This document shows, piece after piece, positions 52,420 through 60,773 of a stretch of 64,000 nucleotides of DNA. Position numbers and translations under genes: made by a program. The notes beneath the pieces were generated by a model that saw nothing but the letters and a program-made list of their open reading frames with translations, had not been told where the DNA came from and made no database searches. Origin of the DNA: Spirulina major PCC 6313 (GTDB taxonomy: Bacteria > Cyanobacteriota > Cyanobacteriia > Cyanobacteriales > Spirulinaceae); contig NZ_KV878783.1 of NCBI RefSeq assembly GCF_001890765.1, positions 435,028 to 499,027 of the forward strand, given 5' to 3'. The number at the start of each line of letters is the position of its first letter. Position 1 is the first letter of the stretch.

Positions 52420-53340
52420 CTAAAACAAGCGGCGAACTCGGCGTTTGACTTGCTCAACCCACGAAGGGGGAGGCGGTGGGGGGGGATCGGCGGGGATCGC
52501 ATCGCTGTGGAGATAGCGGTAATGTTTCCAAATTCGCCAATAGGGACAGCCGGGCGTGATCCGAATCCCCGCCCAGTGGAGATATTGCAAGCGTTGACCG
52601 TCGCAGTTGGGATCGGCGAGGGCATCATCACCGAGGGGGACAAATTGGGGACTTCCCGCCCAACTGCCGGGCGCACCGCCGGGACGATTGACGAGGTTAA
52701 AGCGTCGTTCTGGGGGGATTCGTTTGAGGATCATGTAGTTGATGATCGGCTGGTCGGAAGTTTTTTGGGAAAAGTCGAAATAGTCCGGATGGGCGGCACA
52801 TTCGGCAAAGGTGTCGTAGAGATCCTGCTCAGAGAGAAGATTTTTTTTCGCGGCCCACCAACCGCCATTGAAAAGACTGGCGCGATCGCGCTCTACCAGC
52901 ACCCCATCGCTGAATATTTTTGGCGAAAAAACATTACCAATGCCGCCCCGATGTTGATAGTCACAACAGAGAAAGTCGTAGGTTTGCAATGCGTCTAAAT
53001 TTTGGGCAATGGCTTCAAAAACGACAATATCTGTATCGATGTAGAGAAATTCATCATATTCGCCAAACCAACAGGCTTGTTTCCGAAATTGATTCGGTCG
53101 GGCGAAAAAACCTGCCCCAAAAATGTCATAGAGTTTTTGTGATAGCCGCTCAATAAAGGCGAGATCAGCATAGACCTTCACGCCATACTGTTCCTTTAAA
53201 AGGGCCGCTACCTCGTGATAGTTTTCGTCGTAGGGAATCAGGGTAATCGACACATCGGGATCATAGTGACGAATACTGTTGAGGAGCGCGATCGCTTGTT
53301 CGGTGAATTTATCGTTGGCTGTAATATAAATACCGCGCAT
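52420..53340 (-). CDS. Npun_R2821/Npun_R2823-type sugar-transferase-like protein
   Basis: A 306-aa GT-A-like protein resembling the cyanobacterial Npun_R2821/R2823 family. N-terminal RGIYITANDKFTEQAIALLN, the DxD-type metal site in EFLYIDTDIVVFEAI, and the C-terminal YLHWAGI near residue 260 suggest a nucleotide-diphospho-sugar transferase. A Pro-rich stretch of about eight prolines precedes a basic end. Family name from memory and therefore moderate. It pairs with a diverged relative 120 nt upstream on the same strand. Confidence 0.75.
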   Translation of the reverse strand: MRGIYITANDKFTEQAIALLNSIRHYDPDVSITLIPYDENYHEVAALLKEQYGVKVYADLAFIERLSQKLYDIFGAGFFARPNQFRKQACWFGEYDEFLYIDTDIVVFEAIAQNLDALQTYDFLCCDYQHRGGIGNVFSPKIFSDGVLVERDRASLFNGGWWAAKKNLLSEQDLYDTFAECAAHPDYFDFSQKTSDQPIINYMILKRIPPERRFNLVNRPGGAPGSWAGSPQFVPLGDDALADPNCDGQRLQYLHWAGIRITPGCPYWRIWKHYRYLHSDAIPADPPPPPPPSWVEQVKRRVRRLF

Positions 53341-53460
53341 TGTTGCTTGTGGTGAGGGTGACGATTAAGCGTTTAAGGGAGTTGATGCACTCGTTTACTG
53401 TTCGGTCAAATATTGATAGATTGAGAAGGTGATCCGGAGGTTTAGATCAGCCCCAATATC

Positions 53461-54456
53461 CTACAATCCGAGCTTCTGGGCAACTCGTTTAAATAGACTC
53501 GGTGAGGGATTGAGGGGTTTAGGTTTGCCGCGAAACTGGGGGCGCTGGTCAGGATGATGAAGAAAGCGATAGGTTAAAAAAGTGTCACGATAGGGGCAAT
53601 CGAGATTTTCCCCGGCACAGAGACGCGCAAACGTAGACGCACCCACGCCGATGTAGTGCAAAAACGTGAGGCAATTGCCGTGATCAAACACGAGGCGATC
53701 GCGCTCCTCAAAATGGGTTGAAGTCACTGCGCAACCTGTACTTTGTTCTGTTGGTAATTCCCGCGCAAAATTGTAGATTGATTTGCGCGATCGCATCATC
53801 ATGTAGTTCAACAGCGACTGATTCGGGGCGCGGGGATAGAGTACCTCCGCGTCTCCCGTGGCTAATTGCTCGACAATCCAGGCTCGTTCCTCGGCAGCAA
53901 AAAAGCCCCGATGGGAGGCAAAAAAGCCCGAACAAAAAATCTCATACTCCAACCGCTCCGGGCTGAACAATTCCGTTAATTTCGGTGATTCAACGGTGTA
54001 AATATGGGTTGGATCTTTAAATTGAAAATCGTAAATCACCGTATCGCTATGATCCAACTGCTGGAAAATGAAATCCACGGAATTGAGCACCACCACATCC
54101 GCATCAAAATAAATAAACCGCTCAAACGGAGCCGCCTCATCAAACGCCGCATAGCGATGATTCGCCCCCAAACGTCGCACCCCTTTGATCCCTTGCTGCC
54201 GCCACTGGGCCAACGCGGTCGGATGAGTCTGCCACACCGCCAACGAAAACGTTTCCCACGCCTCGAACAACGCCGGATCATCCAAGAGGGTCACGTTGGG
54301 ACGGTGGGCAATTTCCGCCGCCACTTGTGCTGTGTTGTCGTCGTAGGCGAACACCGCAACGGGATAGTCGCCCGCGTTGGCTTCCACACTATTGAGAAAT
54401 GCGATCAATTGATCCAAAACCGCATCATTGGCCAAGGTGTAAATCCCGTCAGTCAT
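53461..54456 (-). CDS. Diverged sugar-transferase-like paralogue of the neighbouring gene
   Basis: A 331-aa protein of the same fold as its downstream neighbour: DGIYTLANDAVLDQLIAFLN, FERFIYFDADVVVLNSVDFI with a DxD site, and TFLHYIGVGASTFARLCAGE. I take the ATG at 54456 (MTDGIYTL); the longer open frame to 54561 would add an Arg-rich stretch. Arranged in tandem, so a local duplication is likely. The sugar and acceptor are unknown. Confidence 0.75.
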   Translation of the reverse strand: MTDGIYTLANDAVLDQLIAFLNSVEANAGDYPVAVFAYDDNTAQVAAEIAHRPNVTLLDDPALFEAWETFSLAVWQTHPTALAQWRQQGIKGVRRLGANHRYAAFDEAAPFERFIYFDADVVVLNSVDFIFQQLDHSDTVIYDFQFKDPTHIYTVESPKLTELFSPERLEYEIFCSGFFASHRGFFAAEERAWIVEQLATGDAEVLYPRAPNQSLLNYMMMRSRKSIYNFARELPTEQSTGCAVTSTHFEERDRLVFDHGNCLTFLHYIGVGASTFARLCAGENLDCPYRDTFLTYRFLHHPDQRPQFRGKPKPLNPSPSLFKRVAQKLGL

Positions 54457-54591
54457 GGTAATTTCGGGTGGCGTACGGTTTTCAGTGTACGCGATCGCAC
54501 TCTTTCCCTTGACAGGGAGGCGTGCATTTCGTCGGCTAGGTCGAGTCATCGCGAACCCCAACAGGCTCCACCAAAATTCATCTTCTGTAGT

Positions 54592-54737
54592 GCGGGCATC
54601 TTGCCCGCTGGGATTTAGACAAGCTTGCCCGCTGGGATTTAGACAAGCTTGCCCGCTGGGATTTAGAAAAATACAGGGAGCAGGATGCTCCCACTCCCTT
54701 CAACATTCATTTTCTGTCGTGCGGGCATCTTGCCCGC
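54592..54737. repeat. Cluster of GCGGGC palindromes and 24-nt tandem units
   Basis: GCGGGCATCTTGCCCGC at 54592-54608 and 54721-54737 bracket three head-to-tail 24-nt units beginning CTTGCCCGCTGGGATTTAGA and a GGGAGCAGGATGCTCCC hairpin (about 54676-54692). A MITE-like right end, TTTGTCCTGTACTCAAGG, follows at about 54776. Confidence 0.85.
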
Positions 54738-54832
54738 TGGGATTCAGACTTCAGATTTTGTCGTAATTGCAACCTTTGTCCTGTACTCAAGGCCACAACC
54801 ATCAATCCGGTTCAATCCAAACAGGTTACAGC

Positions 54833-55047
54833 CTGATTGACTGACAAAAGATCATGTTTGAATCCCGAAACCCCTTACCAGGAAAGGGGTTTAGCGTTAG
54901 AGAATTGGATGCCCCTGATCTTGAGCCATCTCGGTGTTGAGTACAGATCGGCAAAAGCCTTACCAGTCCTTGGTTATGCTTGCTTGCTAGGGTGATCGCT
55001 GAAACACCCAGGGGGTAAGGATTTCCAAAGTTTTGTCAGTCAATCAG
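54833..55047. mobile_element. MITE of 215 bp with perfect 17-bp inverted ends and 9-bp target duplication
   Basis: CTGATTGACTGACAAAA at 54833-54849 is exactly inverted at 55031-55047. GGTTACAGC flanks it directly at 54824-54832 and 55048-55056. No coding content. Both this and the 32.3-kb MITE have 17-bp ends beginning CT and ending GACAAAA. Confidence 0.9.
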
Positions 55048-55331
55048 GGTTACAGCTTGTTCATCCATGGCTTAACCCATTGCCCCCACCCTAAAATTCT
55101 CTCCCCAACGCAGGCGAGGGACGTTGAAGGCCGATCCGCCGATTCGATTATTTCTGAATCGGCTGCACCATCCAGAAACAAAATAGTTAAGAAACGATTC
55201 AAGTGTTTGTGAAATCTTACAATGGTGATTTTGAATTCTTGAACTATCATAGGGTACAGTCATTTCCCTATTAGCAAGATGAATTAGTATACTTTGCTAC
55301 ACAATACTCCAATCATTCTTTTTTTCAGAGT
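55048..55331. other. Upstream region of the transporter-kinase gene
   Basis: Right target copy of the MITE, then AT-rich sequence to the start codon at 55332; no ORF is called and no confident promoter pair was identified. Confidence 0.5.
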
Positions 55332-58283
55332 ATGAACACCGCATCGTCCACCCGTCGAATTGTTAAAGAACGGCGCGACTACAATACTTGGGTCGCCAAT
55401 GAAACCCTAGAAGACTATTCCCTCCGTTATGCGCCGAAATCTTTTCGGAAATGGTCGGAACTCTTAGTCGCCAATACGGCATTGGGGGGGATTTCATTTC
55501 TCGCCCTCGAAGCGATCGGCGGATCTTTGGCGATTAATTATGGGTTTTCTAATTCATTTTGGGCGATTCTTGTCGTCGGAGCGTTGATCTTTTTGGCGGG
55601 AATTCCCATCGCCTATTACGCGGCGAAATACAACATTGACATGGATTTACTGACGCGGGGGGCGGGGTTTGGCTATATCGGCTCCACGATTACCTCGCTG
55701 ATTTATGCGTCGTTTACCTTTATCTTTTTTGCCCTCGAAGCGGCGATTATGGCCCAGGCGATTCAGTTATATTTTGGGCTGCCATTATGGCTAGGATATA
55801 TTCTCTGTTCAGTTATTATTATTCCCCTCGTTTTTTATGGGGTGACGCTGATTAATCAATTGCAGTTGTGGACGCAACCGCTCTGGTTATTTTTGATGAT
55901 CGCGCCCTACGGATTTGTGTTGGCGAAAGAGCCGGACGCATTGACGAATTGGATACATTTTGCGGGGAATTCACCGAGTGGGGCGGGGTTCGATCCGCTG
56001 TTGTTTGGGGCGGCGGCGACGGTGTCGTTTTCGTTGATTGCCCAGTTGGGGGAGCAGGTGGATTATCTCCGGTTTTTGCCGGATCAGGGGGAGAATAATC
56101 GGGTGCAGTGGTGGCTGGCGGTGATTACGGCGGGGCCGGGTTGGATTGTCTTGGGGGTGGGCAAGCAGTTGGGCGGGGCGTTTCTCGCGTCATTGGCGAT
56201 TTCCCAGGGGATTGCGATCGCTCAAGCCAAAGAACCCGTCCAAATGTACCTCGCCGGGTTTCACTATATGTTTGACAATCCGGCGGTGGTGCTGACGGTG
56301 GGCACGGTGTTCGTGATTGTGTCGCAGATTAAAATCAACGTCACCAATGCCTACGCGGGATCGTTGGCTTGGTCGAATTTTTTCTCGCGCTTGACCCATT
56401 CCCATCCGGGGCGGGTGGTGTGGTTGGTGTTCAACGTGGCGATCGCCCTGATGCTGATGGAGTTGGGCGTGTTTTCCACCCTAGAGGCGGTTTTGGGGCT
56501 GTATTCCAATGTGGCGATCGCCTGGGTGGGCGCTCTCGTGGCGGATCTCGTGATCAATAAACCCCTCAAACTCAGCCCCTCCTATATCGAATTCAAACGG
56601 GCCTATCTCTACAACATCAACCCCGTCGGCTTTGGCTCGACCGCGATCGCATCCCTGATTTCCATCCTTGCCTTTGTGGGCGCGTTTGGCCCCTTCGCCC
56701 GCGCCTTCGCACCCTTCCTCGCCCTAGGCATTGCCTTCACCCTCGCGCCGATCATTGCCTGGCTCACCAAAGGCCGCTACTACATCGCCCGCGAAAACAC
56801 GATCCGCCTCAACACCGTCTCCGATGCTCTGCTGGAATGTATCGTTTGCAGCCAAGAGTATGAAGTGGCCGACACGGCCTTTTGTCCGGTCTATGACGGG
56901 CCGATCTGTTCCCTCTGTTGTAGCCTCGATGCCCATTGCCACGATGCCTGCAAAACTCCCGACCACGGCCACGCCAACTGGACTCACCAGATTGCAGAGA
57001 TCGCGTTTCGGGGCAAGATCCAGCCTCAGCTTGGGGTGCGGATTGTGCGCTTTGTGGGAATTTTTACCCTCCTCGGTGGCAGTATCGGCACGATCATGGG
57101 GTTGGTCTATGTGTTTGTGGCTCCGAACCCGGCGACTAGCGTGGGTCATGCCTTTGTGAATGCGTTTATGCTGCTGCTGGTGGTGGCGGGGATGGGGGCT
57201 TGGTGGCTGGTGTTGAGTGAGGAAAGTCGGGAACTGGCCGAAGCGGAATTAGACAAGCAAAACGAACAACTCCAGGGCGAAATTCGCGATCGCCAAACCG
57301 CCCAAGCCCAACTCCAAAAGCTCACCCACGATCTCGAAATGCGCGTTGAACAACGCACCGCCGAACTTTCCGAAGCCCTCCGCACCCTCCAGCGGGCCCA
57401 GGGTCAACTCGTCCAAACGGAAAAAATGTCCAGCCTGGGTCAACTCGTCGCCGGGGTTGCCCACGAGATCAACAATCCGGTGAACTTCATCCACGGCAAC
57501 ATCAGCCACGCCCACACCTATGTTTCCGATCTCCTCGAACTGATCGACCTCTATCAACAGGAATTTCCCCAAGGCAGCCCCGCCATTGCCGACCTCATCG
57601 ACTCCATCGAATTAGACTTTATTCAAGACGACCTGCCCAAGCTTTTAACCTCGATGCAAGTGGGAACCGATCGCATCCGTCAGATCGTCCTCTCGCTGCG
57701 GGTCTTCTCACGGGTGGATGAATCCGACTGTAAGCCAGTGAATATTCATGAAGGCATCGACAGCACCCTGATGATTTTGGGGAATCGACTCAAAGCCACC
57801 GCCGACCGTCCCGTCATTGCCGTGGTGCGCAATTATGGCTCATTGCCGCCGGTGGAATGCTACGCCGGGCAGATGAATCAGGTGTTTATGAATCTCTTCG
57901 CCAATGCTCTCGATGCCTTTGAAGAAACCCAGGGCGATCGCACCTATGCCGATCTCGCCAAAAACCCCCAGACGATCACAATTACCACCCAAGTCATCGC
58001 CCCCCACTGGATTCGCATCGAAATCAGCGATAACGGTGTCGGCATTCCCAAAACCATTCAGGATCAACTGTTCAATGCCTTTTTTACCACCAAGGGCGTG
58101 GGCAAAGGCACAGGTCTCGGACTCTCGATCAGCTATCAAATCGTCGTCGAAAAACATGGCGGCCACCTCTGGTGTCAATCTGAACCCGGCCAAGGAACCA
58201 CCTTTGTGATTGAAATTCCCACCCATCCCCAAAACACCGCCCAACCCCAGGCGCTGCAATCGTCAGGACTGGCCGCGTCCTAA
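55332..58283 (+). CDS. NCS1 nucleobase transporter - histidine kinase fusion
   Basis: A 983-aa fusion. Residues about 1-480 are an NCS1-family purine/cytosine permease (about 12 helices; SFRKWSELLVANTALGGISF, DLLTRGAGFGYIGSTITSLI). A Cys/His-rich knuckle follows (about 500-545: CIVCSQEYEVADTAFC and CSLCCSLDAHCHDACK), likely zinc-binding, then two helices and a coiled coil (about 635-690). The rest is a histidine kinase with H-box SSLGQLVAGVAHEINNPVNF, N-box NQVFMNLFANALDAFEE, G1 DNGVGIP, F FNAFFTTK and G2 GKGTGLGLSIS. A transporter that reports substrate to a kinase is the natural inference, as in CbrA-type proteins. No response regulator is in the window. A MITE sits 280 nt upstream. Confidence 0.88.
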   Translation: MNTASSTRRIVKERRDYNTWVANETLEDYSLRYAPKSFRKWSELLVANTALGGISFLALEAIGGSLAINYGFSNSFWAILVVGALIFLAGIPIAYYAAKYNIDMDLLTRGAGFGYIGSTITSLIYASFTFIFFALEAAIMAQAIQLYFGLPLWLGYILCSVIIIPLVFYGVTLINQLQLWTQPLWLFLMIAPYGFVLAKEPDALTNWIHFAGNSPSGAGFDPLLFGAAATVSFSLIAQLGEQVDYLRFLPDQGENNRVQWWLAVITAGPGWIVLGVGKQLGGAFLASLAISQGIAIAQAKEPVQMYLAGFHYMFDNPAVVLTVGTVFVIVSQIKINVTNAYAGSLAWSNFFSRLTHSHPGRVVWLVFNVAIALMLMELGVFSTLEAVLGLYSNVAIAWVGALVADLVINKPLKLSPSYIEFKRAYLYNINPVGFGSTAIASLISILAFVGAFGPFARAFAPFLALGIAFTLAPIIAWLTKGRYYIARENTIRLNTVSDALLECIVCSQEYEVADTAFCPVYDGPICSLCCSLDAHCHDACKTPDHGHANWTHQIAEIAFRGKIQPQLGVRIVRFVGIFTLLGGSIGTIMGLVYVFVAPNPATSVGHAFVNAFMLLLVVAGMGAWWLVLSEESRELAEAELDKQNEQLQGEIRDRQTAQAQLQKLTHDLEMRVEQRTAELSEALRTLQRAQGQLVQTEKMSSLGQLVAGVAHEINNPVNFIHGNISHAHTYVSDLLELIDLYQQEFPQGSPAIADLIDSIELDFIQDDLPKLLTSMQVGTDRIRQIVLSLRVFSRVDESDCKPVNIHEGIDSTLMILGNRLKATADRPVIAVVRNYGSLPPVECYAGQMNQVFMNLFANALDAFEETQGDRTYADLAKNPQTITITTQVIAPHWIRIEISDNGVGIPKTIQDQLFNAFFTTKGVGKGTGLGLSISYQIVVEKHGGHLWCQSEPGQGTTFVIEIPTHPQNTAQPQALQSSGLAAS

Positions 58284-58354
58284 GGGTGCGATCGCTGATA
58301 CCCGCCTGATCCTGGGCAGGTCAGAGGGGACATTTATCACACTAGCCAGAGCAG

Positions 58355-58408
58355 TTAGGACATTCAGAGACTCTGGAACAAGGGGCTTAAGCCCCTTGCC
58401 TGTCCTAA
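58355..58408. repeat. Nested palindrome beyond the kinase gene
   Basis: TTAGGACA (58355-58362) pairs with TGTCCTAA (58401-58408), enclosing CAAGGGGCTTAAGCCCCTTG (58379-58398). It lies between the convergent kinase and potD-like genes and probably terminates both. Confidence 0.7.
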
Positions 58409-58428
58409 TGCCCTTGTTGATTGCTATA

Positions 58429-59520
58429 TTAACTACTCGTGAGGCGCGTCCAGTAGCGATCGTACAGTTCGCTGGTGGTGTCATCCACGGGGATTAATCC
58501 CTCGCAGCGACCGATCGCCGGATCGGGGGGAAACAGGCTTTGATTGTCCCTGAGTTTGGCGGGGAGCATCTCGAAGGCGACTTCGTTGGGGACAGCAAAA
58601 CTGAGGCGTTTGCAGATTTCAGCGGCCACATCGGGCTGGAGCATGAAATTAATCCAGGCGTAGGCTCCGGGAACGTTGGGGGCGGTGCGGGGGATGGCGA
58701 GGGTATCGATGAAGAGACTCGACCCACTCAGGGGGAGGACATATTCAAGATCCGGATTTTCCGCCATGACTTCATTGGCATCGGAGGAGTAGCACATGGC
58801 GGCGAGGAGATCTCCGGTGAGCATTTGATTGCGCCAGGCATCGGAACTAAAGGCGGCGATCGCAGGCTTGAGTTGCTGTAATTTTTCGTAGGCGGCGCGA
58901 AGTTCGGCCGGATTGCTGGAATTGTAGGAAAAACCGAGCGATCGCAACGTCGCCCCCATCACCTCCCGCGCATCATTCAGCAGGGTGATCCGTTTATGTA
59001 ACTGGTCTTGATGCGTCCAAAAATAGTCCCAATCCTGGGGATGGTCATCCAGGAGGGCGCGATTGTAGATAATCCCGGAAGTTCCCCAACTCAGGGGCAC
59101 ACTGTGGCGATTGCTGGGATCATAGCGGGGATCTTGGAAGCGGTCAAACAGGCGGTTCATCCCGATCAATTGGCTGGGGTCGAGGGCTTGGAGAAAATCC
59201 AACTCCACCATTTTTTGCACCATATAGTCCGAGGGATAAATAATGCTGTAGCCACCGCCGCCGCTGGCCTGGAGCCGGGCGAGCATTGCCTCGTTGGAGT
59301 CGAACACATCCGCCACGGCCCGAATCCCCGTGATTTCCTGGAAGCGATCAAGCAGGTCATCATCGGTATAGCCCGCCCAGGTGTAGAGGTAGAGTTCATC
59401 GGTGGCGGTGGACACTGGTTTGGCGTTGACACTGGCGAGCGTCCAACCACAGCCAGAGAGGGCCAAACTCGACAGCGTAGCCGCTGAGGTGGAGAGAAAT
59501 TGACGGCGCGACGTGGGCAT
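58429..59520 (-). CDS. potD: Spermidine/putrescine-type ABC transporter substrate-binding protein
   Basis: A 363-aa PotD-like protein. The N-terminus combines a twin-arginine start SRRQFLSTSAATL and a lipobox-like LALSGCG. ELYLYTWAGYTDDDLLDRFQ, GGGGYSIIYPSDYMVQKMVE and WGTSGIIYNRALLDDHP are typical of polyamine-binding proteins; LNDAREVMGATLRSLG and WINFMLQPDVAAEICKRL complete it. Substrate, probably a polyamine, is inferred. An ATPase gene follows upstream at 32 nt on the same strand; no permease genes are in the window, so the system is incomplete here. Confidence 0.9.
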   Translation of the reverse strand: MPTSRRQFLSTSAATLSSLALSGCGWTLASVNAKPVSTATDELYLYTWAGYTDDDLLDRFQEITGIRAVADVFDSNEAMLARLQASGGGGYSIIYPSDYMVQKMVELDFLQALDPSQLIGMNRLFDRFQDPRYDPSNRHSVPLSWGTSGIIYNRALLDDHPQDWDYFWTHQDQLHKRITLLNDAREVMGATLRSLGFSYNSSNPAELRAAYEKLQQLKPAIAAFSSDAWRNQMLTGDLLAAMCYSSDANEVMAENPDLEYVLPLSGSSLFIDTLAIPRTAPNVPGAYAWINFMLQPDVAAEICKRLSFAVPNEVAFEMLPAKLRDNQSLFPPDPAIGRCEGLIPVDDTTSELYDRYWTRLTSS

Positions 59521-59552
59521 AGGGGTCAGGGGAACGGCGGCGATTAATTTAA

Positions 59553-60668
59553 CTATTCAACTAAGGCGAGACAGTCGGCCGCTGTCCATCCCAAATAAAT
59601 GGGTGTATCCAATTGCAGATCAAGGCCGGTGCTGTTGGGTTGGAGCACACGCAGGCGATCGCCCGTCTGGTCGAGTTCGATCACCACTTGGACATGGGTG
59701 CCGAGATACATCACATGGCGAAGACGACCGCTGAAGGCATTGTCCACCGCTAAGGGGGTGGGGCTGAGGTGAATTTTTTCTGGGCGGATGCAGAGGGTTT
59801 GGGTGTCGGGGCTGCCGTAACTGTGGAGGGTGAGGCCGGTGGGGGTTTGGAGCGTGATGCGATCGCCCTCCACCTGTTGCCCATCGCCCTGAAAAAAATT
59901 CGTATCCCCGATAAAATCCGCCACAAACGTTGTCCGGGGCCGTTCGTAAATCTCGCTCGGTGTCCCCACCTGCTCAATTTGCCCCGCTCGTACCACCGCG
60001 ATGCGATCGGACAGCGACAGGGCCTCCTCTTGGTCATGGGTCACCATCACAAAGGTTAACCCCACCTCTTGATGCAAGCGGGACAATTCCACCTGCATTT
60101 CCTTGCGCAGTTTCAAATCCAACGCCCCCAAGGGTTCATCGAGCAAAATCACCGTCGGCTCGTTCACCAACGCCCGCGCTAGGGCCACCCGTTGCCGTTG
60201 ACCGCCGGATAATTGCTGGGGATAGCGTGTCGCAAAGCCTTCCATCCGTACCCCTTGCAGGGCCGTGGCAACGCGATCGCGCACCTCATCCTTGGGCAGC
60301 CGTTTCACCCGCAACCCAAAGGCCACATTATCCGCCACCGTCAAATGATTAAACAGAGCATAACTCTGAAACACCGTATTCACCGGGCGACGATAGGGCG
60401 GCACACGGTTCATCACCTGCCCCTGAATCACCACCTCGCCCCCCGTCGGCGTTTCAAACCCCGCCAACAGCCTCAGCAGCGTCGTTTTGCCACAGCCCGA
60501 CGGCCCCAAAATACAGAAAAACTCCCCCGGCCGAATCTGCAAATCCACCCCATTAATCACCACCTCGCGGTCAAATTGCTTGGTCAGTTGCCGCAGTTCA
60601 ATGTCGTAGGGGTGGGACTGGGGGGATGCAGCGATCGCATCGGCAGAGGTGAGGACGGGAGCGGTCAT
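59553..60668 (-). CDS. potA: Spermidine/putrescine-type ABC transporter ATP-binding protein
   Basis: A 371-aa ABC ATPase: Walker A CILGPSGCGKTTLLRLLAGF, Q-loop TVFQSYALFNHLTVADNVAF, signature QLSGGQRQRVALARALV, Walker B VILLDEPLGALDLKLRKEMQ and switch VTHDQEEALSLSDRIAVV. The C-terminal 120 residues are the TOBE regulatory domain (RPEKIHLSPTPL). The ATG at 60668 (MTAPVLTSA) is used; an ORF extends to 60761 without family similarity. potD-like gene follows. Function as polyamine importer is likely but the permeases must be elsewhere. Confidence 0.92.
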   Translation of the reverse strand: MTAPVLTSADAIAASPQSHPYDIELRQLTKQFDREVVINGVDLQIRPGEFFCILGPSGCGKTTLLRLLAGFETPTGGEVVIQGQVMNRVPPYRRPVNTVFQSYALFNHLTVADNVAFGLRVKRLPKDEVRDRVATALQGVRMEGFATRYPQQLSGGQRQRVALARALVNEPTVILLDEPLGALDLKLRKEMQVELSRLHQEVGLTFVMVTHDQEEALSLSDRIAVVRAGQIEQVGTPSEIYERPRTTFVADFIGDTNFFQGDGQQVEGDRITLQTPTGLTLHSYGSPDTQTLCIRPEKIHLSPTPLAVDNAFSGRLRHVMYLGTHVQVVIELDQTGDRLRVLQPNSTGLDLQLDTPIYLGWTAADCLALVE

Positions 60669-60773
60669 AGTTGATAATCCGTCGCAGGGTTGTGACTGTT
60701 CGCTATTGTAGCAAGCTCTCCCCGCAGGCTCGTAGAGACAGGGATGACGGGGTTGATCCACCGATGCCGATTG

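Noticed and set aside
54592-54737. Possible CRISPR array
   Set aside because: Tandem 24-nt units without spacers between palindromes of a dispersed family.
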